This document shows positions 62,062 through 64,000 of a DNA stretch of 64,000 nucleotides, piece after piece. The stretch's first letter is position 1. Each line of letters starts with the position of its first letter. The notes under the pieces are model-generated. The model was not told the origin of the DNA, did not search any database, and saw only the letters and a program-made list of their open reading frames with translations. Position numbers and translations under genes: made by a program. The DNA comes from Candidatus Babelota bacterium (GTDB lineage Bacteria; Babelota; Babeliae; Babelales; JAUPTZ01): the NCBI GenBank assembly GCA_030917815.1, contig JAUPTZ010000013.1, forward strand, positions 67,109-131,108, given 5' to 3'.

Positions 62062-62594
62062 AGTTTTTCTTCCTCAGCAAACGTCCCTAAAAAAGGAGCT
62101 GCATTAAAAACTTTTGAACTAATAGCACCACGATCATCGCGCACTAATTTTACTGAAACATCTTGTACTAATCCGTTTGGCACTACATAACACCAGGCAA
62201 TGCCTTTGTGTTCATCAAATAAATCTTTCTTGCCAAGCTTCACCCATTCGAGAGTAATCTGCTCAGGAAATTCATATTCAGCGGTAAAATAAGTCGAATA
62301 CACCGAAACATATTTAGGCACACCTTTTTCGGTATCGCCTTCTCGTGCTTCAACCGTAATCGAACGTTTCTTCTTGTTGAACGTTAATCGATGCACTTTT
62401 TGTGTGGTAATCGCTTCTTGCCGTGCAAAGTATAAAATATTGTTTAGTTCTTGATTCAACGCCGGCCATTCAATCGTTGGCGACCGACGTAAAAGTCGGG
62501 GCATCACCATGGATGCCCCTATTCCTATAATCGCTAGCCCAATCATAATTTCGATCAAACTGAACGCTGAAATTCTCGCGTTACGCACCGACAT
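62058..62594 (-). CDS. gspH: GspH-like minor pseudopilin
   Basis: About 178 aa from ATG 62594 (MSVRNARISAFSLIEIMIGLAIIG); the track start adds 51 codons that are antisense-like. Helix with Glu+5, then a soluble domain (LNNILYFARQEAITTQKVHRLTFN) like GspH/FimT. It overlaps the gspG end by 14 bp, and its own end overlaps gspI by 4. Confidence 0.78.
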   Translation of the reverse strand: MSVRNARISAFSLIEIMIGLAIIGIGASMVMPRLLRRSPTIEWPALNQELNNILYFARQEAITTQKVHRLTFNKKKRSITVEAREGDTEKGVPKYVSVYSTYFTAEYEFPEQITLEWVKLGKKDLFDEHKGIAWCYVVPNGLVQDVSVKLVRDDRGAISSKVFNAAPFLGTFAEEEKL

Positions 62595-63030
62595 GCAAAT
62601 CGTTCTTAACGTCAGAATCGTTGTTTTCGCCATCAGAATACAACTCAAAGTTTTTGTATTGCTTATATTTAGCTGGTGGCGTAGCATAATGGAAATCGTT
62701 CTTCCAGCCGTCTTGTGGCAATTCATCACCATCAACGTATGGCCCATTCCATCGCTCTTTCATCTTGTCGCCTTTTGGCATCTTTACCAATGCGCCCAAA
62801 CCACCAAGAGCTCCTTCTGTCTTGTTAGGAAAGTGACCAATATCATTTTGATACTCAAGGAGCGCTGATTTCACCGATGATAAGTTAGTTTTGGTCAACG
62901 ATGTTTTTGCTTTTCCAAAGTATTTCAATGCACTTGGCCCGACCAATGCAAACATAATACCCATAATTGCCACCGCAATCATGATTTCGATCAGCGAAAA
63001 AGCTGATGCCATTTTTTTAGTATTTATCAT
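62581..63030 (-). CDS. gspG: Major pseudopilin GspG
   Basis: 149 aa. Start MASAFSLIEIMIAVAIMGIMFALVGP (Glu+5), then LSSVKSALLEYQNDIGHFPNKTEGALGGL and the calcium-site C-terminal DGWKNDFHYATP ... FELYSDGENND typical of GspG. SD GAGAGGAAG. It polymerises into the type II secretion pseudopilus. Between gspF and gspH, the usual order. Confidence 0.92.
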   Translation of the reverse strand: MINTKKMASAFSLIEIMIAVAIMGIMFALVGPSALKYFGKAKTSLTKTNLSSVKSALLEYQNDIGHFPNKTEGALGGLGALVKMPKGDKMKERWNGPYVDGDELPQDGWKNDFHYATPPAKYKQYKNFELYSDGENNDSDVKNDLHVGA

Positions 63031-63044
63031 AGATACTTCCTCTC

Positions 63045-64000
63045 TTAAACTCCTGAAACGTCACCCATCTGCATCATCGGCAGAAAGATAGCGGCTACTA
63101 CGAACAACACAATTACACCCATTACCATCGTCATTATCGGATCAATTTTCGACGTTAACGAATCGGTAATCTCCGACAGCTCAGCATCATAATCACGCCC
63201 CACTGTTAGAAGCATCTCGGCAAGCTTGCCCGATTCTTCACCAGTGCTAATCATGTAGCTGGCCATTTTAGGGAATAACCCTGTTGCAGCAAGATACTTC
63301 GCGATTTTACCCTCTTTAATGATATTATCACGGGCCTCTTGCAATTTTTGCGTTAATACTTTGTTTTCCACAATGTTTGACACGATATCCAACGCTTCTG
63401 CAAGGTTTACACCACTTTCCATCAGCATTCCTAGTGTCTGGCTAAATTGCACCACCGCCTTTGTTTTAGCAAAGTAGGAGAGCAATGGAATTTTCAGTAC
63501 CATCTCGTCAAGCGTACGTACACCGGCCGGCGATGCTTTCCATCGAGAAAATACGATAAAAAAACCAACTATGCCCCCGATTAAAATCATGTAATGGCCG
63601 GTAACAAAATTAGAAAGTGACAGCAAAAACTGCGTTGGACCAGGCAATTCCTTGCCTGTCTTAGAAAACATATCACTCATCCGTGGCACCACAAACCCAA
63701 GCATCAATGCTACCACTGCACCCACGACACCAAGCATGGTTATTGGCTTTGAAGTAGCCTTTTTAATCTTTTTCTGGGTCTCGCTTGTCCGTTGCATATA
63801 TTCAAGAAGCCGCATAAGTATCACGTCAAGCTTACCACTCGCCTCACCGGCTTTTACCAACTGAATATAGATGTTGGGGAAAGCGGCTGGATGAGCGGCC
63901 AATTGTGCTGCCAATGGTTCGCCCGACTTTACCCCTTCTTTTACCGCAATCAACATCCCTTGAAACGGCTGTTCGAATTGCTCTGTCAACATTTCAAGCG
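63045..64000 (-). CDS. gspF: Type II secretion inner-membrane protein GspF (5' end beyond window)
   Basis: At least 318 codons; the frame stays open to the edge. Family landmarks: GVKSGEPLAAQLAAHPAAFPNIYIQLVKAGEASGKLD, three TM helices, and FSQTLGMLMESGVNLAEALDIVSNIVENK with MISTGEESGKLAEML, the two T2SF repeats. The platform protein of the T2SS/T4P assembly. The ORF-track start at 63992 is internal. First visible gene of the pseudopilin operon. Confidence 0.9.
   Translation of the reverse strand, partial: LEMLTEQFEQPFQGMLIAVKEGVKSGEPLAAQLAAHPAAFPNIYIQLVKAGEASGKLDVILMRLLEYMQRTSETQKKIKKATSKPITMLGVVGAVVALMLGFVVPRMSDMFSKTGKELPGPTQFLLSLSNFVTGHYMILIGGIVGFFIVFSRWKASPAGVRTLDEMVLKIPLLSYFAKTKAVVQFSQTLGMLMESGVNLAEALDIVSNIVENKVLTQKLQEARDNIIKEGKIAKYLAATGLFPKMASYMISTGEESGKLAEMLLTVGRDYDAELSEITDSLTSKIDPIMTMVMGVIVLFVVAAIFLPMMQMGDVSGV

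Overview
The window looks like a chromosome segment from a host-associated Gram-negative bacterium. My best guess is Candidatus Dependentiae (TM6/Babeliae) or a similar protist endosymbiont, but this rests on gene content, not on a marker tree. The clues are many signal-peptide proteins with ankyrin or leucine-rich repeats, nucleoside and polyamine uptake (nupC, potABCD, a deoxynucleoside kinase), a type II secretion pseudopilin operon, an MCE lipid-transport protein, a valyl-tRNA synthetase with the FDDNGLPTE signature I associate with the Rickettsia/archaeal-like type, and F-type ATP synthase membrane genes with a very unusual proteolipid. TGA is used as a stop in many genes, so the code appears standard.

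Layout. 1-445: start of a SufS-like cysteine desulfurase that runs off the left edge. 590-1897: exported alpha/beta hydrolase. 1898-2186: palindromic element filling a convergent gap. 2185-11058 (minus): His-rich membrane protein, potABCD, two tandem signal peptidases and metG. 11237-17557: small secreted protein, acylphosphatase-fold protein, glycosyltransferase, atpI/atpB/atpE, a membrane protein and mnmA. 17685-24040: ankyrin protein, nupC, a coiled-coil J-domain protein, prfA, rpmE and an LRR gene split by a frameshift in a T8 tract. 24206-32061: large ankyrin protein, ftsQ-ftsA-ftsZ, MsbA-like ABC exporter and a TrmH-family methyltransferase. 32164-39863: accessory region with small two-TM proteins, GNAT, a RelE-like toxin-antitoxin pair, a decaying SRPBCC-marR-EVE operon with a palindromic operator, a methyltransferase, nfo, a frame-broken secreted gene and a short alpha-carbonic anhydrase. 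39968-47416: TrpX-like binding protein, deoxynucleoside kinase, tRNA-Val/Asn/Asp, hydrolase, APH-like kinase, AAA ATPase, tyrS and an M50 homologue without HExxH. 47564-52581: secreted proteins and a tandem array of four paralogues sharing a signal peptide plus two-TM module, two of them with ankyrin repeats. 52643-57857: valS, ybeY and small exported proteins. 57832-64000 (minus): gspF(partial)-G-H-I-J-K and an MCE gene.

How it fits together. The pseudopilin operon and two signal peptidases would serve export of the many signal-peptide proteins, while NupC, PotABCD and the deoxynucleoside kinase point to scavenging from a host. The strongest unusual items are (1) a single proteolipid gene encoding four c-subunit hairpins, each with its own membrane carboxylate; (2) a lineage-specific family with a shared 'AY+EM' two-TM module, five copies here; (3) a palindromic repeat apparently inserted in frame into the leader of a gspK-like gene and translated; and (4) several broken or slippage-dependent genes, two of them at T homopolymers.
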